From assembly GCA_037444685.1 (NCBI GenBank), contig JBBILX010000006.1, forward strand, positions 129,824 through 193,823: DNA of 64,000 nt. Direction: 5' to 3'. The stretch is from UBA964 sp037444685. Its GTDB lineage: Bacteria > Pseudomonadota > Gammaproteobacteria > Steroidobacterales > Steroidobacteraceae. A model generated the notes under the pieces. The model saw only the letters and a list, made by a program, of their open reading frames with translations. It ran no database searches and had not been told where the DNA came from. Of this stretch, positions 45,675-52,731 are shown piece by piece (within the stretch, counting starts at the first letter, position 1; every line of letters begins with the position of its first letter). The position numbers were made by a program, and so were the translations under genes.

Positions 45675-45686
45675 CTGTACGTACAG
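45675..45686. promoter_or_regulatory. Perfect 12-base palindrome upstream of the Rieske genes
   Basis: CTGTACGTACAG is a perfect inverted repeat 32 bases before the ATG of the first Rieske gene, in the 181-base divergent gap. The position and symmetry fit an operator for a dimeric repressor, but no regulator is identified. Confidence 0.35.
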
Positions 45687-45718
45687 CGGCGGGAGGCGTC
45701 ACAGGGTACATAGCCGCG

Positions 45719-46923
45719 ATGGACGTCGACTTCGAACGCCGACTCTACGCGGGCATGCAGGCGGAACAGGAGCGCCTCGCTCCGCCTACGGACTTTCCGC
45801 GGATGCCGATGATCCCCGGCGGGCGCTACACCGACCAGGCCTTCCTCGCCCTCGAACAGGAGCATCTGTGGCGCCGCAGCTGGCTCTATGCCCTGCACGT
45901 CGACGAGTTGCCGGCGCCGGGCAGTTACCGCGTCTGGACGCGGACCGGCTCGCCGATCGTCATCGTGCGCGGACGCGACGATGTGGTTCGCGCCTTCACA
46001 ACACCTGCCGGCATCGCGGCGCGCCGCTGATCGAGCACGACGCCGGCGAGACCAAGGGCTTCTTCTGCCGCTATCACGGCTGGACCTACGACCTGACCGG
46101 CCGGCTGACCATGCTGCGCGAGAAGCGCGACTTTCCGGGTCTCGACATGTCATGCATGGGGCTGGTCGCCGTACGCTGCGAGCGCTTCGGCAACTGGGTG
46201 TCCCTCAACGAGGATCCCGACGCCGAGCCGCTGCTGCAGTCGCTCGGGCCGATCCCGGCGCATTGGGCGAGTCTCGGGCTCGAGCAGCAGCGGCATATCC
46301 ACAGCGCGAGCTACGACATCGACTGCAATGTCAAGATCCTGCTCGATGCCTTCCTCGAGACGTATCACCTGAAGTCCATCCATCCGAACACGGTCGACCG
46401 CTTCCTCGACTCGCGCGGCACCTTCGTGCAACTGTGGAGGCGGGGCCACTCGATGATGTGCACGCCGCACCGCAGGGCCGAATGGCGCGACCCGGGCGCG
46501 AAGGGCATGCCGGCGATCGCGGGCGCGGCGCGCATCTTCGCCGAGCAGAATTCCTCGTACCACCTCTATCCGAACCTCGTGACGCCGCCGTCGCCCACCG
46601 GGATCCCGTTCATCACCTTCTGGCCGCGCGGGCCGCGTTCGATGACCGTGGACGTACACTGGTTCGCGCCCGACGGTGCGCAGGGTCACGAGCTGTGGCC
46701 GACGCGCATCGCGAATTTCGAGCGCATCCTCGAGGAGGACACCCAGTTCGCGCCGCGCATCCAGCAGTCCGTCGAGGCGAAGGGGTTCCGCGGCATGTAC
46801 CTGTCCTATCAGGAGCGTCGCATCTACCAGTGGCACGAGGAGCTCGACCGCCGCATCGGCGTGGAACGCGTCCCGGAAGCGCTGCGTCTGCCGCGGCTGC
46901 TCGATCGCTGGCTCGACGGCTGA
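45719..46923 (+). pseudogene. Rieske aromatic-ring-hydroxylating oxygenase alpha subunit, frameshifted
   Basis: The protein starts MDVDFERRLYAGMQAEQ. At 45997 the text RDDVVRAF should run on as HNTCRHRGAPL, but one C is missing (TTCACAACACC instead of TTCCACAACACC), and the first frame then ends at 46030. Restoring it gives a ~401-residue protein with the Rieske site CRHRGAPLIEHDAGETKGFFCRYHGW. The catalytic iron region is FLETYHLKSIHPNTVDRFLD, and QFAPRIQQSVEAKG closes the fold. Either a dead gene or a one-base sequencing loss. It is directly followed by a second Rieske gene. Confidence 0.8.
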
Positions 46924-48225
46924 ATGTCGCGAGGCCTGCCCATGACGGCCCCGAGCTACCAGAACTTCCTCGCGCGCGACTCGCGTCCCGTGCCGGATCT
47001 GTTCCGGCCTGCGCCGCCCTTGCAGCCCGCACTCGGCACCGCGCCGCTCGCGGCCTCGCGTTACACCTCGCGCGAGTTCTTCGAGCTCGAGTGCGAGCGG
47101 CTGTGGCCGCGGGTCTGGCAGATGGTCTGCCGCGAGGAGGAATTGCCCGCCTCCGGGAGCTTCGTCGTCTACGACATCGTCGATCGTTCGTTCATCGTCA
47201 TGCGCGGCGGCGACGGCCGCCTGCGCGGCTTCCACAATTCCTGCCCGCATCGCGGACGTCCGTTGCTGACCGGTCAGGGCCATGTCGAGCGGGTGCGCTG
47301 TGGCTTCCACGGATTCACCTGGTCTACGCAAGGTGCCCTGCAGTCGCTGCCCTGCCGCTGGGACTTCGACCACGTGCCGGCGGAGAAGTGGACTCTGCCC
47401 GAAGTGCGCGTGGCGAGCTGGGGCGGTTTCGCGTTCCTGAACATGGATCCGGCCGCGCCCTCCCTCGAGGAGTATCTGGGCGTACTGCCCGCGCATTTTG
47501 CGCGCTGGCGGCTCGAGGACTGCTGGAAGGCCGCGCACGTGGCGAAAGTGATCGGCTGCAACTGGAAGGTGGCGCAGGAAGCCTTCATGGAGTCGTATCA
47601 CGTGGTCGCGACTCACCCGCAGATCCTCGGAATCATCGCCGATGCGAACTCCCAGTACGATCTATATGGCGATCACGTCAGTCGCAATATCGCCGCTTTC
47701 GGCGCGCCGAGCCCGCACCTCGGTGCACAGGGCGTGCCCGCGCCGCGCATCGTCGAGGAGATGCTCGCGATGTGGGGCAAGGGCAGCGCGCCATCGACCG
47801 CCGATCCGACCGTCACGGATGCGCGAGCCGTGCTCGGCGAGATCAGTCGACGCGCATTCGCGCGTGCATTCGAGGGCGACTTCGACTCCGCGACCGATGC
47901 CGAACTGCTGGATGCGATCGTCTACAACGTCTTCCCGAATTTCGCGCCCTGGGGCGGCTTCGCACCGAACATCGTCTATCGCTGGCGGCCGAACGGCCGC
48001 GACGTCGACTCGTGCATCATGGAGGTCATGCTGCTCAAGCGGTTGCCGCGCGGCGGCAGCCGCCCATCGCCCGTGCCCGTGCACTGGCTCGGCGAGGCGG
48101 AGCCCTGGGCGGCCGCCGAGGAGCTGCCCATCCTCGGCGCGGTGATCGATCAGGACATGCAGAACATGCCGCTCGTGCAGAGCGGCGTCCCAGCGCTTAG
48201 CCGACCGGAGCCTGGCCGGGCTTGA
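46924..48225 (+). CDS. Rieske aromatic-ring-hydroxylating oxygenase alpha subunit
   Basis: The 433-residue protein is intact. It has Rieske ligands in NSCPHRGRPLLTGQ and RVRCGFHGFTW and the mononuclear iron His pair in EAFMESYHVVATHPQ. The closing VIDQDMQNMPLVQSG is typical of single-component alpha subunits without a beta subunit. It would dioxygenate or demethylate an aromatic or steroid-like compound with electrons from an unlinked reductase. ATG 46924 abuts the stop of the frameshifted Rieske gene. Its last 29 bases overlap the convergent membrane-protein gene. Confidence 0.88.
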   Translation: MSRGLPMTAPSYQNFLARDSRPVPDLFRPAPPLQPALGTAPLAASRYTSREFFELECERLWPRVWQMVCREEELPASGSFVVYDIVDRSFIVMRGGDGRLRGFHNSCPHRGRPLLTGQGHVERVRCGFHGFTWSTQGALQSLPCRWDFDHVPAEKWTLPEVRVASWGGFAFLNMDPAAPSLEEYLGVLPAHFARWRLEDCWKAAHVAKVIGCNWKVAQEAFMESYHVVATHPQILGIIADANSQYDLYGDHVSRNIAAFGAPSPHLGAQGVPAPRIVEEMLAMWGKGSAPSTADPTVTDARAVLGEISRRAFARAFEGDFDSATDAELLDAIVYNVFPNFAPWGGFAPNIVYRWRPNGRDVDSCIMEVMLLKRLPRGGSRPSPVPVHWLGEAEPWAAAEELPILGAVIDQDMQNMPLVQSGVPALSRPEPGRA

Positions 48226-48886
48226 GGATGCCGATCAGCGCCGAAATCGCCACGCCCGCCCAGATCGCGAGCACGTACGGACGGCAGGCACCCATGCCCT
48301 CGATCATCTTGCGGTCGCTCTCGGGCGTCGCTCCCGAGGTGGCGAGCGTCCGGAAGCCTTCGATGAACGGCGGCAGCTTGATGCGGATCATGAAGCCGCA
48401 GAAGATCAGGAAGGCGAAGATCAGCAGCTTGGCCGCCAGCCACGGATAGGGCCGCAGCGGTCCGGTGACCCAGTGATAGGCCACCGATGCGCAGAGCGCG
48501 AAGATCATGAAGACGCGGAACTGGCGGTCGATGGTGGCCAGCTTCTTCGCGAACTCGGTGCCTTCCTTCGCGTGGATCGTGTGCACGACCCAGACCCAGA
48601 CCGGTCCGAGCGCGACGATCGCGATGGTCTGCCACAGCGGATGCTCGTAGCCGATGAACTCCGCGAGGATGCCGCCCACGGTCAGCATCAGCGCAAGGCA
48701 GTAACGCGGCAGCATGTCGAGGTTGACGAAGATCTTGAACGCCGTCAGCCGTGCATCGCGCGAGAGGTTCGGGTTGGTGACGAACTTGCTCGAGTAGAAC
48801 ACGCCGGCGTCGCCGCCGAGCCAGTAGACGAACAGCAGCACGTGAATGTATTTCACGATGCCGTGCAGCAGGCCGATCTCTTCCAT
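48197..48886 (-). CDS. Integral membrane protein of unknown function
   Basis: The 229-residue protein has about six hydrophobic segments, e.g. HGIVKYIHVLLFVYWLGGDAGVFYSS, PRYCLALMLTVGGILAEFIG, IAIVALGPVWVWVVH, LAAKLLIFAFLIFCGFM and LAIWAGVAISALIGILK. Conserved His residues in the first helix and the WLGGD turn resemble CopD-like or cytochrome b561-like proteins, but I cannot confirm haem or copper binding. Its 3' end overlaps the second Rieske gene by 29 bases. A 118-base gap separates it from the next gene. Confidence 0.7.
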   Translation of the reverse strand: MEEIGLLHGIVKYIHVLLFVYWLGGDAGVFYSSKFVTNPNLSRDARLTAFKIFVNLDMLPRYCLALMLTVGGILAEFIGYEHPLWQTIAIVALGPVWVWVVHTIHAKEGTEFAKKLATIDRQFRVFMIFALCASVAYHWVTGPLRPYPWLAAKLLIFAFLIFCGFMIRIKLPPFIEGFRTLATSGATPESDRKMIEGMGACRPYVLAIWAGVAISALIGILKPGQAPVG

Positions 48887-49004
48887 TTCGTTCGGGGGCT
48901 CCCTGTGAGGCGCGAGCAGCCTACCAGACGCCCATCATCCGGCGAAACCGGGCAGGCGACCGCAGCGCGGCAGTCTCGAGCCGTGGCGAGGTCTCGCGCG
49001 ATGC

Positions 49005-49358
49005 TCAGGAGATCTCGCGCAGGAAGGCCGTGTACTGGCTGTCGCTCTCGCCGCCGAGCCGGTCGTCGATGTCCTTCCGGTAGAGGTAGAACATCCGCTC
49101 GAGCAGCCGCTGGCGCCAGGCCTCACGCTCGGCCTGCGCCGCCTCGTCGGGGACATAGCCCGCGAGCTCGTCGCGCAGCATGATGCCCTTCTGCGCGGCG
49201 ACGCGTTCCATCGTGTCGATGCGCTCGTAGAGCACCGCCATCTCGGTGGCCATGGCCATGACCATGCCGTGAAGCTGGTCGATGCCCCGGTCGTCGAAGA
49301 ACTGCGGCCGGCGCCCGCGGATCGTGCGCTTGACCTTGATGCCGTTCGGATCGCTCAT
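49005..49358 (-). CDS. Small hypothetical protein coupled to a methyltransferase
   Basis: This 117-residue, mostly helical, charged protein has no signal or membrane segment. It starts MSDPNGIKVKRTIRGRRPQFFDD and contains MHGMVMAMATEMAVLYERIDTMERVA-like amphipathic helices. Its ATG overlaps the methyltransferase stop by four bases (49355-49358), so the two are translated together and may form a complex. No known domain is recognised. Confidence 0.65.
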   Translation of the reverse strand: MSDPNGIKVKRTIRGRRPQFFDDRGIDQLHGMVMAMATEMAVLYERIDTMERVAAQKGIMLRDELAGYVPDEAAQAEREAWRQRLLERMFYLYRKDIDDRLGGESDSQYTAFLREIS

Positions 49359-50536
49359 TTGCGTGTCACCAGGACCTGCCAGGCGTTGCCCGGCGCGAAC
49401 TCGCCCGCCTCGAAGCTGCGCACGTGGCCGGCCGCCGAGCGGTAGGCCGAGGGCGCCATGCAGAACTCGATCTTGTCGCGATCGAAACCGGCCTTGACGC
49501 TCTCGGCAATCTGATCGACCTCGCGCATGGCGCCCCAGTAGGGCTCGTTGTTGTAGTACGTCTCGCAGTCGAGCATGAACTGGTTGAACTCATCCATGGC
49601 CCAGAACGGCGGCAGGTCGCCGTGCACGGCCATGCCGCCCGGCGCGAGCAGGCGGTAGCACTCGCGCAGGATCGCGGGCAGCGCCTGGCCCGAGGTCTCG
49701 TGAAACAGGATGCTCGAGCAGACCAGGTCGAAGTGGCCGTCCGGAAAGTCCGTGCGCGTCGCATCCTGCTGCGAGAAATGCACTCGCTTGCCGAGCGACT
49801 CGGCGCGCGCGTGCGCGTACCGCAGCAGCGCGGGGCCGACGTCGATGGCGTGCACCTCGGCGTTCGGGAACGCGTCGACGAACGGCAGCGTGCTGTGCCC
49901 GACGGTGCAACCCATGTCGAGAATACGTCGCGGCTCGAAGTCGGAGTAGCGGTCGCGGATGAACTTCGCTGCCGAGCCGCCGATGTCGTCGTTGTAGGGG
50001 CCCATCATGCCGAGCGCGTAGAGGTAGACGCCGCGGTCGTAGAGCGCGCCCGCCGTCACATCGCCCGGCCCGCCCTCGCCGCAGTAGCCTCCCGGCATGC
50101 AGTGGATGTCGACACCGGTCACATACTTTGGTGGCGACAGGTTCGGGTCGAGGCGCAGCGTACCGCCCGCGCCGCCGCTCGCCGCGGCGCGCCGCACGAG
50201 CTCGGGCAGTTCGCGCTCGACGGAGTCGAGAACGGTGTCCCAGAGCAGTTCCTGGCTGACACGCTGCATCGAAGCGTAGGTGCGGAACACAGGGTGACCG
50301 ACCATCAGATCGCGGATTTCGTGCCGGTCCTTCGGCCTGCGCCCCTGCCGCCGTTCGAAGCCGGGCGCGACTTCGTGGTGGTAGACGGCGTGCACGCCCG
50401 GCACGATGCCGCTCTGGATGTAGGCCTTGAAGCTGCGAACGAACTCCTGACGCGCGCGTTCATCGCGTTCGGGAGTCACGAGCAGCGGGTGCCGCGCCTG
50501 CGGCACGGCGAAGAAAGCGTTCGACCCCGATCCCAT
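49355..50536 (-). CDS. Class I SAM-dependent methyltransferase with large N-terminal domain
   Basis: Of 393 residues, the C-terminal half is a Rossmann methyltransferase. Motif I is RRILDMGCTVGHSTLPFVDAF, the acidic loop VHAIDVG, and the post-motif block FDLVCSSILFHETSG, then YRLLAPGGMAVHGD. The N-terminal ~190 residues are helical with no known domain (ARQEFVRSFKAYIQSGIV and on). The substrate is unknown, probably a small molecule. It is coupled to the small gene downstream and preceded by a cysteine-synthase-like gene 114 bases away on the same strand. Confidence 0.8.
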   Translation of the reverse strand: MGSGSNAFFAVPQARHPLLVTPERDERARQEFVRSFKAYIQSGIVPGVHAVYHHEVAPGFERRQGRRPKDRHEIRDLMVGHPVFRTYASMQRVSQELLWDTVLDSVERELPELVRRAAASGGAGGTLRLDPNLSPPKYVTGVDIHCMPGGYCGEGGPGDVTAGALYDRGVYLYALGMMGPYNDDIGGSAAKFIRDRYSDFEPRRILDMGCTVGHSTLPFVDAFPNAEVHAIDVGPALLRYAHARAESLGKRVHFSQQDATRTDFPDGHFDLVCSSILFHETSGQALPAILRECYRLLAPGGMAVHGDLPPFWAMDEFNQFMLDCETYYNNEPYWGAMREVDQIAESVKAGFDRDKIEFCMAPSAYRSAAGHVRSFEAGEFAPGNAWQVLVTRK

Positions 50537-50650
50537 GGTCCGACCCTCCGCGTGGGCGTCGATTGTCGGCGCGACGCCGGACAGGCCGGTGCGCGGATCG
50601 GCGTCGCTGACCGGGCTATGGTCGCCCGGCCCGGCGCGGGCCGCGACGGC

Positions 50651-51673
50651 TCATTCGCAGGGGATCACGCGGAAGCCGCGCAGGCGCACCTCGCCGGCGA
50701 GATAGTGTGGCTTGCATTCCTCGTCGCTGCAGAGGTCGGTCGAAAGATACTTCTTGTTGTCGTCGCAGAAGATCGTCGCGACGCAGGAGTCGCCGCCCTG
50801 GGCCGCTGCGACCTGCAGCGCGCCGAGGAAGTTCGCTCCGCTCGAGATGCCGAGCGCGAGACCGAGCTCGCTCGCGAGTTTCTGCGCCATGCAGATCGCG
50901 TCGCCGTCCCAGACGTCGACGATCTCGTCGAGCTCGTCGAGTTTGACGATCGAGGGCACGAATTCGTCACTGATGCCCTGGATCCGGTGCCGCCCGACCT
51001 TCGAGCCCGTGCGCAGCGTCGGGGAATTGGCCGGCTCGAGCGGATGGACGGCCGCGTCGATCCCGGCCTGTTCGAAGTACCGTGCGACGCCCATGACCGT
51101 CCCGCCGGTGCCGACGCCCGCGACGAAGGCCGTGGGCCGACGGCCGATCGCGGCGAGTTGCCGCACGATCTCCGGCCCGGTCGATTCGAAATGCGCCTGC
51201 ACGTTGGCATCGCTGTCGAACTGCCGCGGCCGGAACACGCGCGGGTTCTCGCGCGCGAACTCGTCGGCCATGCGGATGCTGCCGAGGAAGCCGCCCTGCT
51301 CGTGCGAGACCGGAATGACGGCGGCGCCGAGGCTCTGGATGACGAGCACGCGCTCGCGGCTCATCCAGTCCGGCATGTAGATCCGCACGTGGTGACCGAG
51401 CGCGCGGCCGATCGCCGCGAAAGCGATGCCGGTGTTGCCGCTGGTGGCCTCGGCGATCTCGTCGCCGGGCGCGATCTCGCCGCGCGCATAGGCGCGTTCG
51501 AGGATCGTCAGCGCCATTCGGTCCTTGATGCTGCCGGTGAAGTTCAGTGCCTCGAACTTGCCGTAGACGCGATGTGTGCGGCCACGGAACTCGCATTCGA
51601 CTTCGATCAGCGGAGTACGGCCAACGAGTCGGCGAATGGCGGCGAGCGCAGCGGGGGTCTGGGCGGAGTCCAT
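50651..51673 (-). CDS. PLP-dependent cysteine synthase-like enzyme
   Basis: The 340-residue fold-type II PLP enzyme has the Schiff-base Lys in FTGSIKDRMALTI, the substrate loop EATSGNTGIAFAAIG and the phosphate-binding GVGTGGTVMGVARY. The C-terminus carries CDDNKKYLSTDL and several extra Cys (SDEECKPH), a pattern seen in cystathionine beta-synthase or SbnA-like branches rather than plain CysK. It could make cysteine, a beta-substituted alanine or 2,3-diaminopropionate. ATG 51673 was chosen over an upstream frame extension. It lies between two methyltransferase genes on the same strand. Confidence 0.8.
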   Translation of the reverse strand: MDSAQTPAALAAIRRLVGRTPLIEVECEFRGRTHRVYGKFEALNFTGSIKDRMALTILERAYARGEIAPGDEIAEATSGNTGIAFAAIGRALGHHVRIYMPDWMSRERVLVIQSLGAAVIPVSHEQGGFLGSIRMADEFARENPRVFRPRQFDSDANVQAHFESTGPEIVRQLAAIGRRPTAFVAGVGTGGTVMGVARYFEQAGIDAAVHPLEPANSPTLRTGSKVGRHRIQGISDEFVPSIVKLDELDEIVDVWDGDAICMAQKLASELGLALGISSGANFLGALQVAAAQGGDSCVATIFCDDNKKYLSTDLCSDEECKPHYLAGEVRLRGFRVIPCE

Positions 51674-51747
51674 GGGGACGGCATTGTACGGTTTGACGCG
51701 GCCGGCCGCCCGGCAGTCGGGCACGGCCACCGACGACGCGGCCGATG

Positions 51748-52536
51748 TCAGGCGCGGCGCGCCGAGGCCGTCAGGATGCCCGAATAGCCATACTCCGCGT
51801 TGTGCGGGCACGGGATCAACCGCACGTCGATGCTGCGCCGTTCGAACTCGAGCTCGCGCAGCGTCCCGGCCAGATCGTCGACGCCGAGGTTGGACCCTGG
51901 GAACATGCGCGCGCCGACCTTGTAGGCGCGGCAGCCCGCGAGGAAGTGCAGGATCACGGTGCCGCCCGGCGCGACCATCGACAGCACATTACGCATCGCC
52001 CGCCGCCAGACCCGCTTCTCGCTGGAGATGGCATCGAGGCAGAACCCGGAGATCAGCAGATCGTAGAAGCCCTCGCGTTCGGGGCCGAGCGGGTGTCGCC
52101 AGCGCGCGTCGCTGACGAACAGCCCGCGCACGACGCGCCGCGTCTGCCGCTCGCGCCGCAGCACGCTCGCGCGATCGATGCGGCGGCGACGTTCACAGCC
52201 GAGCACGTAGCGCGTGAAGCGGTTCCAGTCGGGGTTGCCGTCGTCGGCGGCCAGCCATTCGCGAACGCAGACCAGATTGTCGGGCAACCAGTCGGCCATG
52301 TCGAGGCGGAACACGTAGGGTGCCGCCGCGATCGCCCGGTGCAGCGTCGGGCCGCAGCCGTACTCGAGCGCCCGGCCGAAGCGCTCGGGGCTGCGGCCCA
52401 TGACGTCGAGCTGATAGGCGAGCACGGCCTGCTCGTCGGGCAGCACGACCTCGCTGTAGTAGGTCTTGTAGTAGTCCCGCGCCTGCCATTCGCCGTAGTC
52501 GGCCACCAGGGTGGCCCCCGAGCCAGAATCGATCAT
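51748..52536 (-). CDS. SAM methyltransferase, NNMT/PNMT/TEMT-like
   Basis: The 262-residue protein has a Rossmann fold with RALEYGCGPTLHRAIAAAPYVFRLDMADWLPDN as motif I and the acidic loop, and YDLLISGFCLDAISSEKRVWRRAMRNVLSMVAPGGTVI later. The EYGCGPT motif and the GFCLDAI block resemble the nicotinamide/phenylethanolamine N-methyltransferase group. It probably methylates an amine or related small molecule. It is the first gene of the leftward set and diverges from the PAS kinase across a 195-base gap in which I see no clear promoter. Confidence 0.75.
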   Translation of the reverse strand: MIDSGSGATLVADYGEWQARDYYKTYYSEVVLPDEQAVLAYQLDVMGRSPERFGRALEYGCGPTLHRAIAAAPYVFRLDMADWLPDNLVCVREWLAADDGNPDWNRFTRYVLGCERRRRIDRASVLRRERQTRRVVRGLFVSDARWRHPLGPEREGFYDLLISGFCLDAISSEKRVWRRAMRNVLSMVAPGGTVILHFLAGCRAYKVGARMFPGSNLGVDDLAGTLRELEFERRSIDVRLIPCPHNAEYGYSGILTASARRA

Positions 52537-52731
52537 CGGATTCCCCGCTTTGTTGTTGTTCCGACGAGCAAACCAGCGGCGAGCCGGTTTATGTCATCCT
52601 AACCCCGCGGGCGGCGATCCGCGATACCCGGTAAACCCTGAGTCGGCCGTCCGCGCTGGCCTGCCGGGCCGCATTCCGATCGGCGCATCACAGGCGGGTC
52701 CGGCGCACTGGGGCAGACTGCGGGGGGCAGC

